A stretch of 64,000 nucleotides of DNA from Heracleum sosnowskyi (GCA_030848705.1 CM061236.1:140524574-140588573), one strand, 5' to 3'. Positions 11,885 through 23,714 are shown, numbered from the stretch's first letter. The notes: generated by a model not told the origin, from the sequence alone. A program made the numbers and translations.

Positions 11885-12252
11885 CATAAATTTAATCGAT
11901 ACTATCATTTTGTGAAATTGCTGGTTTTCTTTTTTTTAAATAGATGAACTAAACATGATGCATATAAAAGGAAAGAGTTACTGCTATTATGATTTATAAA
12001 CCTTTCAGAAACAATATATGCAGTCAACTATTAAAATTCTAACTAATATTTTTTAATAATATGAAGGAATGTGTAAGCAATCACAAGGAAGTTATTCCCA
12101 GAAGTTACGGCATGACAGAATTGGATTCGAGGTCGTTGTACTCACAGATGAAGAATAATTATCCATCATCTTCCTTTGGAAGTCAACAATATGAAGCGCA
12201 GTATCCTTACGGATCTTCTGGTCTAGGAGGATACGGTAGTTACAGGATGTGA
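7901..12252 (+). CDS. FLK: Three-KH-domain RNA-binding protein, FLOWERING LOCUS K-like (442 aa, 6 exons)
   Basis: Nuclear RNA-binding protein; Arabidopsis FLK acts in the autonomous flowering pathway by lowering FLC expression and affects RNA processing. Exons by GT/AG and protein similarity: 7901-8167, 8615-8873, 9924-10072, 10185-10457, 10774-10968, 12067-12252; the joined length is 1,329 nt with consistent phases. KH1 is about residues 44-113 with GRKG at 59-62 and the conserved KFPGWPGD lead-in. KH2 is about 134-205 with GKQG at 153-156. KH3 is about 317-385 with GVGG at 333-336. The protein ends GLGGYGSYRM, much like FLK. The last acceptor (AG at 12065-12066) is AT-rich, but the joined residues QECVSNHKE fit FLK at that point. 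Intron 1 starts with a TC microsatellite and intron 5 holds a MITE. The related protein PEPPER is a less likely match. Confidence 0.88.
8170..8254 (+). repeat. TC microsatellite in KH-gene intron 1
   Basis: An interrupted (CT)n tract with a run of C's begins 3-8 bases after the 5' splice site GTATGT at 8168. Such tracts vary in length readily; this one is almost adjacent to the donor site. Confidence 0.9.
9042..9841 (+). other. Intron 2 interior of the KH gene, no coding signal
   Basis: Intron 2 runs 8874-9923. It holds a short CA-rich stretch near 8975-9000 and a G/C hairpin near 9677-9700 that looks like an old transposon tail. I see nothing else. Confidence 0.5.
11058..11363. mobile_element. 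MITE in KH-gene intron 5
   Basis: Perfect 14-bp terminal inverted repeats GGTTGTGTTCACTT (11058-11071) and AAGTGAACACAACC (11350-11363) bound a 306-bp non-coding element. The similarity continues imperfectly inward (GAATGGAATGGA against its inverse). I cannot see a convincing target duplication, so the superfamily is left open. Confidence 0.7.
11841..11872. repeat. TA microsatellite
   Basis: An uninterrupted (TA)n run in intron 5 of the KH gene, followed by a shorter imperfect TA tract. Confidence 0.9.
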
Positions 12253-15200
12253 ATGGTGATATCGGATTTTGTTCAAGTATTTGTTCTTGTGTGTTTGACC
12301 GTCATTTTCCGTTTCTCGAGTCCTGACAATTTGTTGTTGGTTCTTACCTAGTTTAACTCGAAACCTTTGATTAAGTTTATCTAAATTCAAATTGGGAATT
12401 CAGCCTGGTTCACTTTTATCATATTGTTATTATTAAAAAAAATTATTAGTTTCAATTTGTATTTGTCTATTGAGGTATAAACTTTGGAAATAAATTTTCT
12501 AGTAATTTAAATAATGAAGCTAATAATCGAGAGGCACAGTGCTATTATGCAAACATAATATTTAATTATTTGAGCAAAAAAATTCAATAGATAATATTCA
12601 AATTTTGAAAATGGACAAAATTTTAGGCGTGTTGATTGAATTTTGACTTACTCTTGTAATATTCTATATATGAGCTTAAGCAGGCCTAGGTATTACCCTC
12701 AGTTAAAAGATTTTTCAAGACAAATACAAGGGTATTTATTTTTGCAAAGATGCCACTTGGAATTTGTATTAGAAACTGATAAACAACAGACGGTCAGCCA
12801 GTTTTCTTCTACTGTATCATAGTGAAACATTATGAATACAAATACAAGTTATCTGATGTGTACCATCATTTCTAATTTTTTAAATATGTAATGATGAATT
12901 AATTGTGTTAAAGATAAAGCTAAAAGCCATTTAGTAAAAGGAGCAATATGAATACAAGTATATATGGTGTACTTTCATTTCTAGTTCTTAAAATATGTAA
13001 TGATGAATTAATTGTGCTTAAAGTTAAGCTAAAATTTAGTTGGCAAAAAGTAAAGCTCAAATTTGAGTAACCAATGTTGTTTGAAGAAAAACGAGCGAGT
13101 GCAAATTTGTTATGATAAGATTCGCAAAGAAAATGGATACGAGGATAAATGGAGTATGAGGATGAATGGAGTATTCCTTTGAGAAGTGGGGTGCTTGAGT
13201 TTTGACATAGGTGATTGTGAATGTAATGGATGAAGGAAATGGAAATATGAACAAATACATAGTTCAAATTTTATTCCATTCTTATTCATCCCAACCAAAC
13301 ACGCCATAAAAGTTTGCGTCAAACCCTTTTTAAAAAAAAAAAAAAATTACTTTTAGCTCATATTTCATGTCCAAATGGCTCATCTTACATTAAGAAAATA
13401 TCAAACTGAATTTTTTTTAATTAAAATTGTATATCATCTTGCACATTCAGAAATTTAATCTTATAATAGGCTAATATTTCTTTATAACTTTTTTTACAAT
13501 AATCTTAAAAATAATATCTTATATAAATGATTGTGAAAAAATGACAACAAACAGTTTGTATTATAATATTGAATAAACATTCAAGATTTCAACATCTTTT
13601 AATAATCATATTGAAGTAATTGTATAATCTTGATTAGTTACAGTGGGTTGATATTTTATAAACAATCAAGTTTTTGAATTTTTTCTTGAGAAATTTGAAC
13701 TCCTTAACATAATCATATTTATTTATAATCAACTCAAATTTGATATGATAAAACATGTAAGCCAAATATGATTAATCTTTACGAGTACTTCTTGATCGAA
13801 ATATTCATAATAAATTATTAGAATTAAAATAATATATTAATCAATTATAAATAACTATAGATTTTATGATATGAGAAATACATTTGATTTTTATTCCGAT
13901 TAATCCTTAAGATTAATAATCCTAAATCGGCAATTCAATCCAATTTCCGATTTTTACAACACCGCCTATATGAAATAGGGAACATGCAAAATCTATTATA
14001 CACGCCCCAAAAACTTATATATGTTCCTGTTGACCACTGTCATTGCCGACAATATTCTCAAGGATCATGCGACTAAAGTTATTGGCTAAATCATGGGCGC
14101 CAGATTTTGTAGTAGCATTTATCTAAGGCTCTCTGTTCGTACAGGCATGTTGTGTTTGTGTGTCTTTCTGGATTCCTTTCACTAGTGCATACAAAATTTA
14201 AATGAGTGGATTTTTGATTAATGAGTCATTTCGGGTCATATTGTATCATTTCCAATTGTTTTTTTATAATAAAATTTCGAGTTGTTTTCAAGTCAACTGT
14301 TGATCCCTGCCACACATTGCCATCTTTATCGCCAAATGATATGGAAGTTGAGATTGATATAGCCTTCACATGTAGATAATTGCCAAGGAATCTGATTTGT
14401 CCAATATTCACTCAGATTACTTGAAATGTTCTTCTCTAGTTTCTCATTTAAGTTCTTGTTATATGATATATATAATGGCTAGTCACTGAATTACTGGTTC
14501 TTGACCTCTTTTTTTTTATTCAGTATGTGATGATTCTGTTTAATAGAGAGTAGCACCTACTTTGTTCGTTGGTACTAAAAGAGCCTACTGCATGTGAAGA
14601 ATTGATCTCCATTTGGGGGACTTGGGCTGAGTGTTGGTGCTAAATTGAGATCAACTATTGCTGAGAATTTTCAAGCAAAGCTTTTAGTAGATGGTTTTTG
14701 ATTTCACATTGAGGCCTACCATGTGCAGGTAATATATCATCTCCTCGATGCTATATTTTCATCCCAGTTTTGCAATAAACTATGTTCGTTTCCAACCCCT
14801 CACCCAATGTTGGTTTCAGGCACAAACCTTGGTTTCAATGGGTCCACATCTTGAATGAGAATATGAGATTCAAATTTGCAGTTCGCTAAAGGCGCTTAAC
14901 TTATCACCTGCTCAAGCTGGAAGACTAAAGTTTCTGCCGATTCTTTATGCTCGAGCTGAAACCCTCTTGATTGTGATATCTGCTGGACAACATTCAGTAA
15001 TTACAGTGTAACATTCTAATGTTTAGTACTTTAGTTGCACTTTTGACTTGGATTCCAATTATTTTTCATGTTGCAAAGTTAAAATGTAATCTTTTAGCTA
15101 CACAATTCTATTTCCCTTTTTGTTTTGTTTTTGATATTCACAAATCTAGTTCATGACTTGAGAATCTGTTCTCTGAGATTGTTGTTTGAATATGTACTCT

Positions 15201-15320
15201 TTTAAAAGTATAATGTAAAAAATATAATGCTTCAAGCTATTGCTCCAAAGCCGTAGAAACAATTTACTGTGGTTCGGAGTAAAATTTTCTTCTATCTAGG
15301 ATGCCGCATGTAACGTCGTA
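12253..15320. other. Intergenic DNA with transposon scraps
   Basis: The first ~150 bases are probably the 3' UTR of the KH gene. A ~100-bp segment is duplicated (about 12830-12930 and 12947-13045, both with AATATGTAATGATGAATTAATTGTG). A MITE-type end (AACCAAACACGCC) lies at about 13294-13306. At about 13930-13975 is one end (CCGATTTTTACAACACCGCC) resembling the right end of the hAT MITE at 18362-18921. The part at 14000-15300 has a few exon-like stretches with CAG/GT junctions but no readable ORF, and I cannot assign it. Confidence 0.5.
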
Positions 15321-17204
15321 TTATGCGATATATTTGTAATCCCTCAGACGAGAAGTCAAGTGGTGTAATGCAGCATAGATGTGGTAATCTTCTGCATGTG
15401 TTCTATCACCAGTAACAAAGACATGCACCCCATTTTTAAGTTCGATCCAACTACAGCCTGGTATCTTCTTCACATTATGTTCTCTCATTGTATGTCTTAT
15501 CTCTGATACGTCTTCATATCGTCCCTCAGCACCATAAACATTTGATATTAGTACATAGCTTCCACAATGCAAAGGTTCAAGCTTAAATATCATATTGGCA
15601 GCAACCTCAGCCAAATCTGCATTTCCATGAAGCCGGCATGCTGCTAAAAAAGCTCTCCATATGACGGGGTTGTCCTCGACTGGCATTGTTGTCAGTATTT
15701 TATATGCCTCCTCAAGCTGACCAGCACGACCAAGCATGTCAATTACACAACTATAGTGTTCAATAGTTGGAACTATACCATATATCTGATGCATTTGATC
15801 AAGAAACATCCGTCCTTGGGTCAGAAGGCCTCCATGGCTACACGCTGACAATATCCCAACAAACGTAGCGTCATTAGGCTTCATTTGTGCTTCGCACATG
15901 GAAGAAAGAGTATTTAACACCTCGTTGCCAAGCCCCTGCATTCCATAACCCGTAATCATAATGTTCCATGATGCTGTATCTTTATAGCTCATCTTGTCAA
16001 AAACCAACCGAGCTACTCCTAAACTCCCACACTTCGCATACATATACATAATAGCATTATCAATGTGCAAATCATGACCTTTGCCATCTTTACATTTCCC
16101 CAGTCCAGTAGTGATGATATAACCATGAATCTTGCTACCAATCCTCAGAGCGGCCAAGTGAGCACAGGCTGGAAGAGTAGTAGTAACAGTGACCAAATCA
16201 GGCTGCATCCCAGCAAAAACCATTCTTCTAAAAAACTTCAACGTTCCATAATGATCACCCCTCTGTTCATGAACACAAATAACCGAATTCCACGAAAAAA
16301 TATCCTTCTCATGCATTGTCTCGAAAATCCCTATAGCATCATCCACACACTTGCATTTCCCATATAGATCAATCAACGAATTCGAAACTGCAACACAAGA
16401 ATCATAACCCATTTTCAGTACAAACCCATGTAATGCCCTCCCATTATCAATCCCCTCCTTCATACCAACAACGGGTAAAATCCCCGTTATCGTAAATCTA
16501 CTCGGAACAACCCCTTGATCTTTCATCCTTCCAAAAACCTCCAAAACTTTATCGAACTGCCCAATCTGCGAAAACCCATTAATCATCGCATTCCAAAGCA
16601 CAACATCTCTAACAGACATCCCATCAAACACCTCTTCTGCATCTTCAACAAACCCAAACTTCAAGTAACAATTCACCAAAGCACTCCCAACATACAAATC
16701 CAACTCCAACCCAAATTTAAACAACAACCCATGAATCTTTTTGACCTCTACAACATCCAAACAAGCCTTAATTACACATGGGAAAGTAAAATGATCAGGC
16801 ATTATAAATTCAATCAACCTCATTTCAAGAAAATATTGAAAAGCCTGTGTAGCCAACTTATGATCAATCAATCCAGCTATAATAACATTGTAATTAAACA
16901 CATTATGATCATGTATACAAGTGTTGAAAACAGACAATGCATAGCCCATTTTATTGCATTTAAAGTACATGTTGATCAAGCTAGTGGTTAAAGATGGAGA
17001 GAAAATGAACCCATTTATGAGCATGTAAGAGTGAAGCTCTTGGCCTTTTCGGAGTTGGTTTTTTTGGGCAAAAGATTGTAAGAATGTGATGCATTTTGAG
17101 AGGTTTAAAAAGGGTTTAGATTGTTGAGGCGAAGAAGAGTAGAAATGATTTAAAGGTTGGGTTTTTATTTTTAGGTTGTTGAAAAAGATTGGTCTTTTAA
17201 TCAT
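15321..17204 (-). CDS. Pentatricopeptide repeat protein, PLS class with E-type C-terminus (627 aa)
   Basis: Sequence-specific organellar RNA-binding protein; E-subgroup PLS proteins usually specify C-to-U editing sites with a separate DYW deaminase. The first 32 residues (MIKRPIFFNNLKIK..., basic, Ser-rich) look like a mitochondrial or plastid transit peptide. Alternating P, L and S repeats run from about residue 40 to 500, with typical repeats such as VSNSLIDLYGKC and MYAKCGSLGVARLVFDKM. The C-terminus has the E motifs (LEPLHCGSYVLISNVYG, then GCSWIELKNGVHVFVTGD from residue 583), stopping about 28 residues later with no DYW domain. The gene is intronless, as usual for plant PPRs, and intact. 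I cannot name the ortholog or editing target. Confidence 0.9.
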   Translation of the reverse strand: MIKRPIFFNNLKIKTQPLNHFYSSSPQQSKPFLNLSKCITFLQSFAQKNQLRKGQELHSYMLINGFIFSPSLTTSLINMYFKCNKMGYALSVFNTCIHDHNVFNYNVIIAGLIDHKLATQAFQYFLEMRLIEFIMPDHFTFPCVIKACLDVVEVKKIHGLLFKFGLELDLYVGSALVNCYLKFGFVEDAEEVFDGMSVRDVVLWNAMINGFSQIGQFDKVLEVFGRMKDQGVVPSRFTITGILPVVGMKEGIDNGRALHGFVLKMGYDSCVAVSNSLIDLYGKCKCVDDAIGIFETMHEKDIFSWNSVICVHEQRGDHYGTLKFFRRMVFAGMQPDLVTVTTTLPACAHLAALRIGSKIHGYIITTGLGKCKDGKGHDLHIDNAIMYMYAKCGSLGVARLVFDKMSYKDTASWNIMITGYGMQGLGNEVLNTLSSMCEAQMKPNDATFVGILSACSHGGLLTQGRMFLDQMHQIYGIVPTIEHYSCVIDMLGRAGQLEEAYKILTTMPVEDNPVIWRAFLAACRLHGNADLAEVAANMIFKLEPLHCGSYVLISNVYGAEGRYEDVSEIRHTMREHNVKKIPGCSWIELKNGVHVFVTGDRTHAEDYHIYAALHHLTSRLRDYKYIA

Positions 17205-17742
17205 TTAACAAGGGTTTGATTGGAATTGGATTGTCAAGATAGTTTTTAAAAAGGGTTCAGATTGTTGAGGTGAAGAAGAGTAGAAATGATTGGCTTACAA
17301 AAATAGTTTCTAGATCAACTCTTGCTCAAATAGTCGATCGAAAGAGTAAATTAGAATTTCGAATGATTCCGAAACTAAATTAGTATAATTACGACACTGT
17401 TTTTTAACCTAGGAACAATGGTAGCGACAAATTTTTATTTAAATATTTTATTACATGATACAAAAAGTACATATAACATACATAAACACAAGCAGGCACC
17501 AAGTACTTCCTTAAACTGAAAAACAGCACCAAGCATTCTAGGAATGAAAGATTCCTTAAAAGGGTCAAGGTGGCGAAGAGCAGAAGCAAGTAAAAAAGCA
17601 AACTACACAGACATACTAATTAGTTCCCTATGATTGCAAGAAGCACAAAATCAATAGGAACATAATTAACTCTGGTAGTTAAAAAAGGATTCAATCTTAA
17701 TTAGGATAATTATTATTTCCAGCAGGGTCGTCAATGTTAAGA
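17205..17742. other. PPR upstream region and bHLH copy 1 3' region
   Basis: Bases 17248-17292 repeat almost exactly a piece of the PPR coding region at 17105-17149 (AGATTGTTGAGG, then GAAGAAGAGTAGAAATGATT). From about 17605 to 17742 the sequence matches the DNA just downstream of bHLH copy 2 (about 45510-45666), so this is duplicated 3' UTR. No other gene is seen. Confidence 0.6.
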
Positions 17743-20128
17743 TTAGCAGCTGCTCATTGGACTGTCTGGGAAATTAAGAGCTGCAATTGCACTTTCAATC
17801 TTTGTCCTTAGCATATTTATCTCTTCCTCGTCTGCCTGCAAACACAAAAATAAAACAGAGTTATATAAATTGTTGGACTGGGACATATTCACTCCCACCT
17901 TAATTGTAAGTGGGAAAGATTTAAAACATGTGATTCATTTTATTGCGGGACAAACATAAAAACAAGAAGCACAATTTAAACGAGCTTAAAGACTTAATGG
18001 ATTGACCTAGTATAGTGATGGATGTGAAAGCATTAACTTTTGTTGTTAGGTCTTTGTTGTTAGCGAGGTCTTTCTAGTGTCAATGGACATACACACCCCA
18101 CAAAAACCTTTTGTTGTTTGTTTCGCACACTTATATAAATTCAATTTACTAACCATTTAAAACATGTACCAATACATTATAGATAGATGTCATTATATAT
18201 AAATGATCTAGGACAAACGTTTCTTGTAGGGTGATTTTTTTTCCCATAAATATAAATGATAGACCCATGTACACGTACTGTTGAACATACCATTTGTTGT
18301 AAAAAACATTTATCCTAGACCGCGTCCAAATATATGTCACACATAGACATAGGCCTACTATCAGTGTTCTAAAAATCGGTGATTAATCGGGATTAATCGT
18401 CGATTAATTGCTAGACGACGGGCCACCGAACTGATTAAGCGAAAATCGGTTAATTAATCGTTTTTTCAGAAAAACGGTCAAAAATCGGATTAATCGGTCA
18501 AAAATCGGGCTAATTATTTAAAAAAAATTTAAAATTTTAAAAAAATAATTAGAAAATTTAAAATGTAGAAACTTGATTAAATGATAGGAAAAAATATTAT
18601 TTTTGTACATGTAATTATAATTTTAGATGTCAAAATCGTAAATTCTCTTAATTTTTTCTCTTAAATTGATCTCTAATTAAAAAGTTAAACCTTCAAAATT
18701 TTATTTATTAAAATTATATAATATTTTTAACATATTTGCATAAATATATGATAATAACATATGTTTAGTTGAAATAACGAAACAATTATATATATGAATA
18801 TAATTATATATAAAAAAATATTATTAAATTTATTCCGATTAATGACCCGATTAATCATTCCGATTAATCCCTGAACGGTGCCTTCACCAATTAATTCCGA
18901 TTCCTGTTTTTTACAACACTGCCTACTACATATAAAAATCTATTATTGTATTATAACCCAATAATTGCATGAACACGCATTCTCGGATACCATATCAGAT
19001 AGCACTAACATTATTATAAACATAACACTTGAATAAAGTTGGTCTTCTCTATTTCTACAGATAGGCCCCCTCGCCCCTGACCCCGATACGTATGTTTGTT
19101 AAGGATTGTATAAGATGAAGATATTTTAATGCAATGTATTTTACAATTTTACCTGAACAAAGACGGTCTTCGAGAGGGTTTCAGAGGAACAAGTGATGTT
19201 TGCCATAATAACTTTAAGCTTCAATGATTTAAAAGCTTCACATAGCTTAACAATGGTGTCCCTTTGTTTCCAACATGTAATGGTCACCACAACTGTCTTT
19301 CCTCCCATATAAGACACCCTCAGCTGCGCCAAAACCAATTATATTAATTAGTCTTAACTATTTGCGAGAAAAAATGAGGCCAAAGTGAGAAATTAACCTA
19401 TGCCTACCTCAATGACTTGGACAGGTGATGGTAATGAGCTAAAACTTCCAGAATCATTGTGAAAGAGCAGCTGCTGCTGATGAGTTCTTTTCTTCTTCTG
19501 TGATACAGTCAACGGTATCATCGTATCAGCTGCTGCTTGATTGAATTCGCCGAAAGAGTTGTTTTCCTCGGAGGCCATGGACTCTAGCTGTGATATTTCA
19601 CCTTGAATTTTTCTCTCTTGTTCTTGCAATTCTTGAATATAGGTTATTGCATCTTTTATAGTTGATGCCCTATCCAACTAATATTACAGATCAGATATTC
19701 AGAAGAGTTATAAAAAGATTGATACATAAGTAGCTAGGGTTGTAATGAGAAATAGAAAAGTGTGGATATACCTTAGTTATGTTAGGGACAACAACACGGA
19801 GAGCATGGATTCTATCGGTTAATTTCTTCCTTCTGTTTCTCTCAGAAACAATGTTTTTAGGTGCCACCGAAGACTGAAGTACTCCGTCTGGTGAACTCGA
19901 ATCGTAGTATGTTGATAATGTCGAATCCATGACCAAACTGCAGCTCATTAATTTTAGACATAAGTTTCGATAGTAAAATGATCATTAAAAGACTCAAAGA
20001 AATGGTGAAAATTTAGCAATCTTTAAATTTAAAAAAAAACATAACTCATATATATACCTGTCAAGCTCTTGAGTTTGATAATATCTATTGGTTTCCCAGT
20101 ACAGAGTATACTCATCCAAGCATTCCAT
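17743..20128 (-). CDS. bHLH35: bHLH transcription factor, bHLH35-like, copy 1 (256 aa, 5 exons)
   Basis: Nuclear DNA-binding regulator. Exons on the minus strand: 20128-20058, 19937-19772, 19677-19408, 19323-19153, 17835-17743, all with GT/AG borders and matching phases (771 nt with stop). The N-terminus has the bHLH35-type YWETNRYYQTQELD motif. The basic region and helix 1 are residues 52-79 (NIVSERNRRKKL), keeping Glu and Arg but with Asn where many bHLHs have the E-box-contacting His. Helix 2 starts LDRASTIKDAITYIQELQEQE. The C-terminal half is an ACT-like dimerisation domain (LRVSYMGGKTVVVTITC to ADEEEINMLRTKIESAIAAL). The gene is intact. Intron 4 (1.3 kb) has gained a hAT MITE. It is the tandem twin of 45667-47614. 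Exon 3 opens with Leu where copy 2 has Met. Confidence 0.9.
18362..18921. mobile_element. hAT-type MITE in intron 4 of bHLH copy 1
   Basis: 560-bp element with inverted ends CAGTGTTCTAAAAATCGG and (inverse) CAGTGTTGTAAAAAACAGGAATCGG. It is flanked by an 8-bp duplication, CCTACTAT (18354-18361) and CCTACTAC (18922-18929), with one mismatch. CAGTG ends and an 8-bp target duplication fit hAT. It is non-coding, with many ATTAATCG repeats near both ends. Confidence 0.85.
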
Positions 20129-20261
20129 CTCTCAGCTATAATAAAAATCTTTATTTGTGTTGTGCATACAACATTGTACTATATGATTTTTGGAGGTCTG
20201 AGGAGGAAGTGTGGACTGAAGGAGAGGATCGTATGCTAAATTTATAGAGAATCCTATATAG

Positions 20262-20267
20262 CACGTG
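20262..20267. promoter_or_regulatory. G-box upstream of bHLH copy 1
   Basis: CACGTG 134 bases upstream of the ATG. It is conserved in position and context (GAGAATCCTATA.AGCACGTGA) at 47839-47844 upstream of copy 2. A G-box binds bHLH and bZIP factors, so cross- or auto-regulation is possible but not shown. Confidence 0.55.
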
Positions 20268-20344
20268 AGAAATCAAACCTATTAGATTCTAATCTATCCT
20301 GATGGAAAGATCAGGATGATCTCAACCGTACATAAAAATGTGTT

Positions 20345-21645
20345 AATCTTGGTCTTTAAGAATCTTGGTCTTTAAGACCGTGTAAAGTTTTGTTAGATAC
20401 TGTCATCCTATAATAAAATGTTTTTATTTTCTCTTTATGTGTAAGAAAAAATAAAGTGATTGTTCTCATACAGTTACACTACTCAATTATTTTCAATTGA
20501 GATGATGTTAACTGTTAAGTGTGAATTATTAGTGCTATGAAATCTTACATAATTTTAGCTAATTAGTTTCTATATAAAATAAAAAATCAGGCAATAAGTT
20601 TCAATATTTAGAGCGATGGAAAAAAAATCAAATATATATATAATTTGTACTTCTAATATTAAGGCTAAAGTACTGCCTCGCTTGCTTCTGGTTGTACGGA
20701 CGGATCTAGTAAAAGATATGTCGACATGGAGACACGGTGTTCTTTAAAATAAAACTATACATTTTTTCATTTTTAAATTTTTTGAAAATAAATAAAAATA
20801 CTCCCATAACATTTTTAATTTTTTAAATATAAGATATCTTTTCAAAATTTACTCCGTACCACTCAAATAATTCTAGACCCCTCCTTGTTGCACAGCAGGA
20901 TGAACCCCACAGTTTGAGTGCTGAATAAACGTTCTCTATTTTAATACTGTCAGCATCCATTAATCTCTAACGCACATGGTTTTTAGGATTAAATTAGGTT
21001 TTTATTACCGTTCTCGTATTTTTAGATTCAGCCGATTAATTAATTTATTAAAAGATTTTAAATCAGTTTCATTAATAAAATTTAATTAAGTGTTCTTCTT
21101 AACCGGTCGATTTATAACATATTATTATAAATGAAACAAGATTTTAAATAAATAAAGTAATTCTCCAAAAAAGGTAACTTTTAATCAGATAACTACTAAT
21201 ATTAATTGTACTAACTAATACTGTAAGATTAAGAAATTAAAAAAATATGCTATATAATAATACATCCCATTAACTTTTTTTAGATAATTCCCAATTTTTT
21301 TTTAATTAATCCTAAGTCAGTATTTCAACTGATTTTATACTAATCCCAATTTGTAAATATTTGGTATTTGATAAACATGTTATGAGCATGCAGTTTGGTA
21401 TTTCTAGTATTATTCTTAAATTAGTTGAAAAAGTCGTGTTTCGCGGCGGCGTATTAATTTTTTTTTAAAAAATTCTATCAAATAAATTACGAAAATTACT
21501 CGTTCCTCGCTAATAAGCCGTCCTCCCGTGAAACACGTTTTCCTTTTTAATATAAAAATCTCAAATGTAATATATTGAATATATACTTGTCATATATATT
21601 AATTTTTATGTTACCGTACTCTTTTCTAACGAGGCACTCTTTCGT
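20345..21645. other. AT-rich intergenic DNA
   Basis: Upstream of bHLH copy 1 beyond the part shared with copy 2. I see no gene, RNA or intact mobile element. Confidence 0.5.
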
Positions 21646-21870
21646 TGAAAAAACACTTATATAAATTTACATATTCTACTTCAAATAGAACTTTTAGTTA
21701 TGTATTACAAACGCTTATTCTACTTTCAATAAAACTTTTAATTACAAGTACTTCTTTTATATTCGAACTCTTCCCCTCTATAAATCGAAACACGTATTCT
21801 ACTTCAAATAAAACTTTGCAAGTACTTTTATATTTAAACTCTTCCCCTCTACAAATTCAAACACCTATTT
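21646..21870. repeat. Degenerate short tandem repeats at copia insertion site (left part)
   Basis: Units like TATTCTACTTCAAATAAAACTTTTAATTA followed by TATTCGAACTCTTCCCCTC recur about every 65-75 bp. The array resumes on the other side of the copia element at 43783-43875, so the element landed inside it. Confidence 0.6.
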
Positions 21871-23188
21871 TGTTGGGTATAATACACTAACACAACAATA
21901 GGGCAGTTATATATATTTTGTATTAACAAGAACATGCAAATAATCAATAAACGAAACAAACACAAAGGTCGAAATTAATAAATACTGAAAGATAAAGAAA
22001 CAGCTGAGTCGTCAAGCCTTCGAGAAGTCTTGACTGTTCTTGAAGAGATTATTGCCCCACTTATGCTGTGTTGGGTTGCAACAATATCACTCCCAGGATA
22101 AAACAACACAGATCAATCCACTCACAGTAATGTCAATGATCAACAGCGACCAGCACCTCACTTCGCCCAAGAACTATGTATTCTGTATGTGTTGAGAGAA
22201 AACCAGAGAAGATAATAGTTGCATAGGGTTTTCAGAGTTACGTATATCCTATCTCTGTCTCAAACGTTATATTTTGTATATATAAATATAATACAAAATA
22301 AAACGTAACAGACCAAATATTGTAACTGAAGATATGACATTTAATACTAATTATTCTGATTTAATTACCATAACAGTTGTCATTAGTATTTAATATCAGT
22401 TACAGCTCAGTCAGGATTTCCTGGTCCATCAAGATTTGATCATCATCAGTACTGAAGTCAAGCCATCAGGACTTGCTGTCCGTCAGGAGTGGCATCAGTA
22501 CTTGACCGACCATCAGGATTTCGTCAGGACTGGACCATCATCAGGATTTGACCCAGGCCATCAGGATCAGTAGTCATCATGATTTGACTCCAAATACTGA
22601 CACTGGCCATCAGGATTTCACTCCAAGTACTGACCAGGCCATCAGGATTTGATCCAAGAACTGGTCCATCATGATTTAATATAAATCCTGACCCAGTTCG
22701 TATAGCCGTTACAAATAAATACTGATACTGTTAAATTAAATCAATAAATAATATTAAATAAACAGGTAAGACCCGACCCGAGTCAAGTCGAGTCGAGTCG
22801 TGACGTGGCGTGGCGGGGCGAGGCGAGGCGGGCGGCGGCGGCGCGCGTGTGTGTGCGTGCGCGCGCGTGAGGCACATACTAACACCATGCACACCCACAT
22901 GCCTTAGTAGTTGTACACTACTCTTGCACATGTTTCTATATAAACCCACCAACCTCTCATTACCATTTCAATGTGGGATACAAGTTATTTCTATATAATC
23001 ACCCACATAACCTATTTCAAGCAACCTATTTCAACTCAATTTATTTATGGATTCCACTAAGAAAATATCTTAGATCCAAACATGAAAGTTTAAGTCCTCA
23101 TTACAAGAAACAACCTCCAATCGTTAGTTTCCGGAAATTCCATCAAGAACATATTTAAAATATGCCTCAAACTTTCCATTTTCTAACA
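21871..23188 (-). repeat. 3' LTR of the split copia element
   Basis: Plus strand begins TGTTGGGTATAATACAC and ends TTTTCTAACA, directly followed by the complement of a polypurine tract. It contains CATCAGGATTTG minisatellite units (about 22420-22690) and a GC-rich tract (22775-22870). The minus strand has a TATA-like TTTATATAGAAACATG near 22932-22946. Confidence 0.93.
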
Positions 23189-23198
23189 ATCCCCCACA
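23189..23198 (-). other. Polypurine tract of the split copia element
   Basis: Minus strand TGTGGGGGAT directly precedes the 3' LTR and would prime plus-strand DNA. Confidence 0.85.
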
Positions 23199-23714
23199 AA
23201 TCCATACAGAAATGCATATCGGTCCTTATCATGACTTGTTTTTCAGAGTCGGTACCCTTCCGGGTTTGAACCCTCCTAAGTCCTCAACTTCAATGGCTAC
23301 CGGATCTAGATGGAATGTTTCACCTTGAATCTTTATCTGTTTGGTGTAACCACACTCCATAGACGACGACAAATCAAAGGCTATGGTGCTGATCTACGGC
23401 TTTGAGACGTTAATGGTCCTGTCTCGATCCTGTTCGTCGAATGCTTCAAGGAATAACCCTTTCCTCTAATTGCGACCACACAATTACATTCGCTTAGCTG
23501 GGCATCTCCAGAGATGTACTGCTATCATCTCGTCAAATGACTTGACCCCATTCAGAGTTCAAATAACTCTTGCTATACTGGCAGTAACAATACCTTTTAG
23601 GTTTACAGGGAATAGACTCAGATACGTAAGTATCAAGGAATATAGTAAAGGTACTACCAACTCACCCTCACAGCTTGTTATTACCACATTGAATACACTT
23701 CAAGGGATCTCCTC

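Noticed and set aside
16515..16991. 158-residue plus-strand frame within the PPR gene
   Set aside because: Antisense of an intact PPR coding region with composition typical of a shadow frame.
22731..22952. GC-rich tract as a possible CpG island or gene start
   Set aside because: It is a simple-repeat tract in a retrotransposon LTR with a partner in the other LTR; no gene follows.
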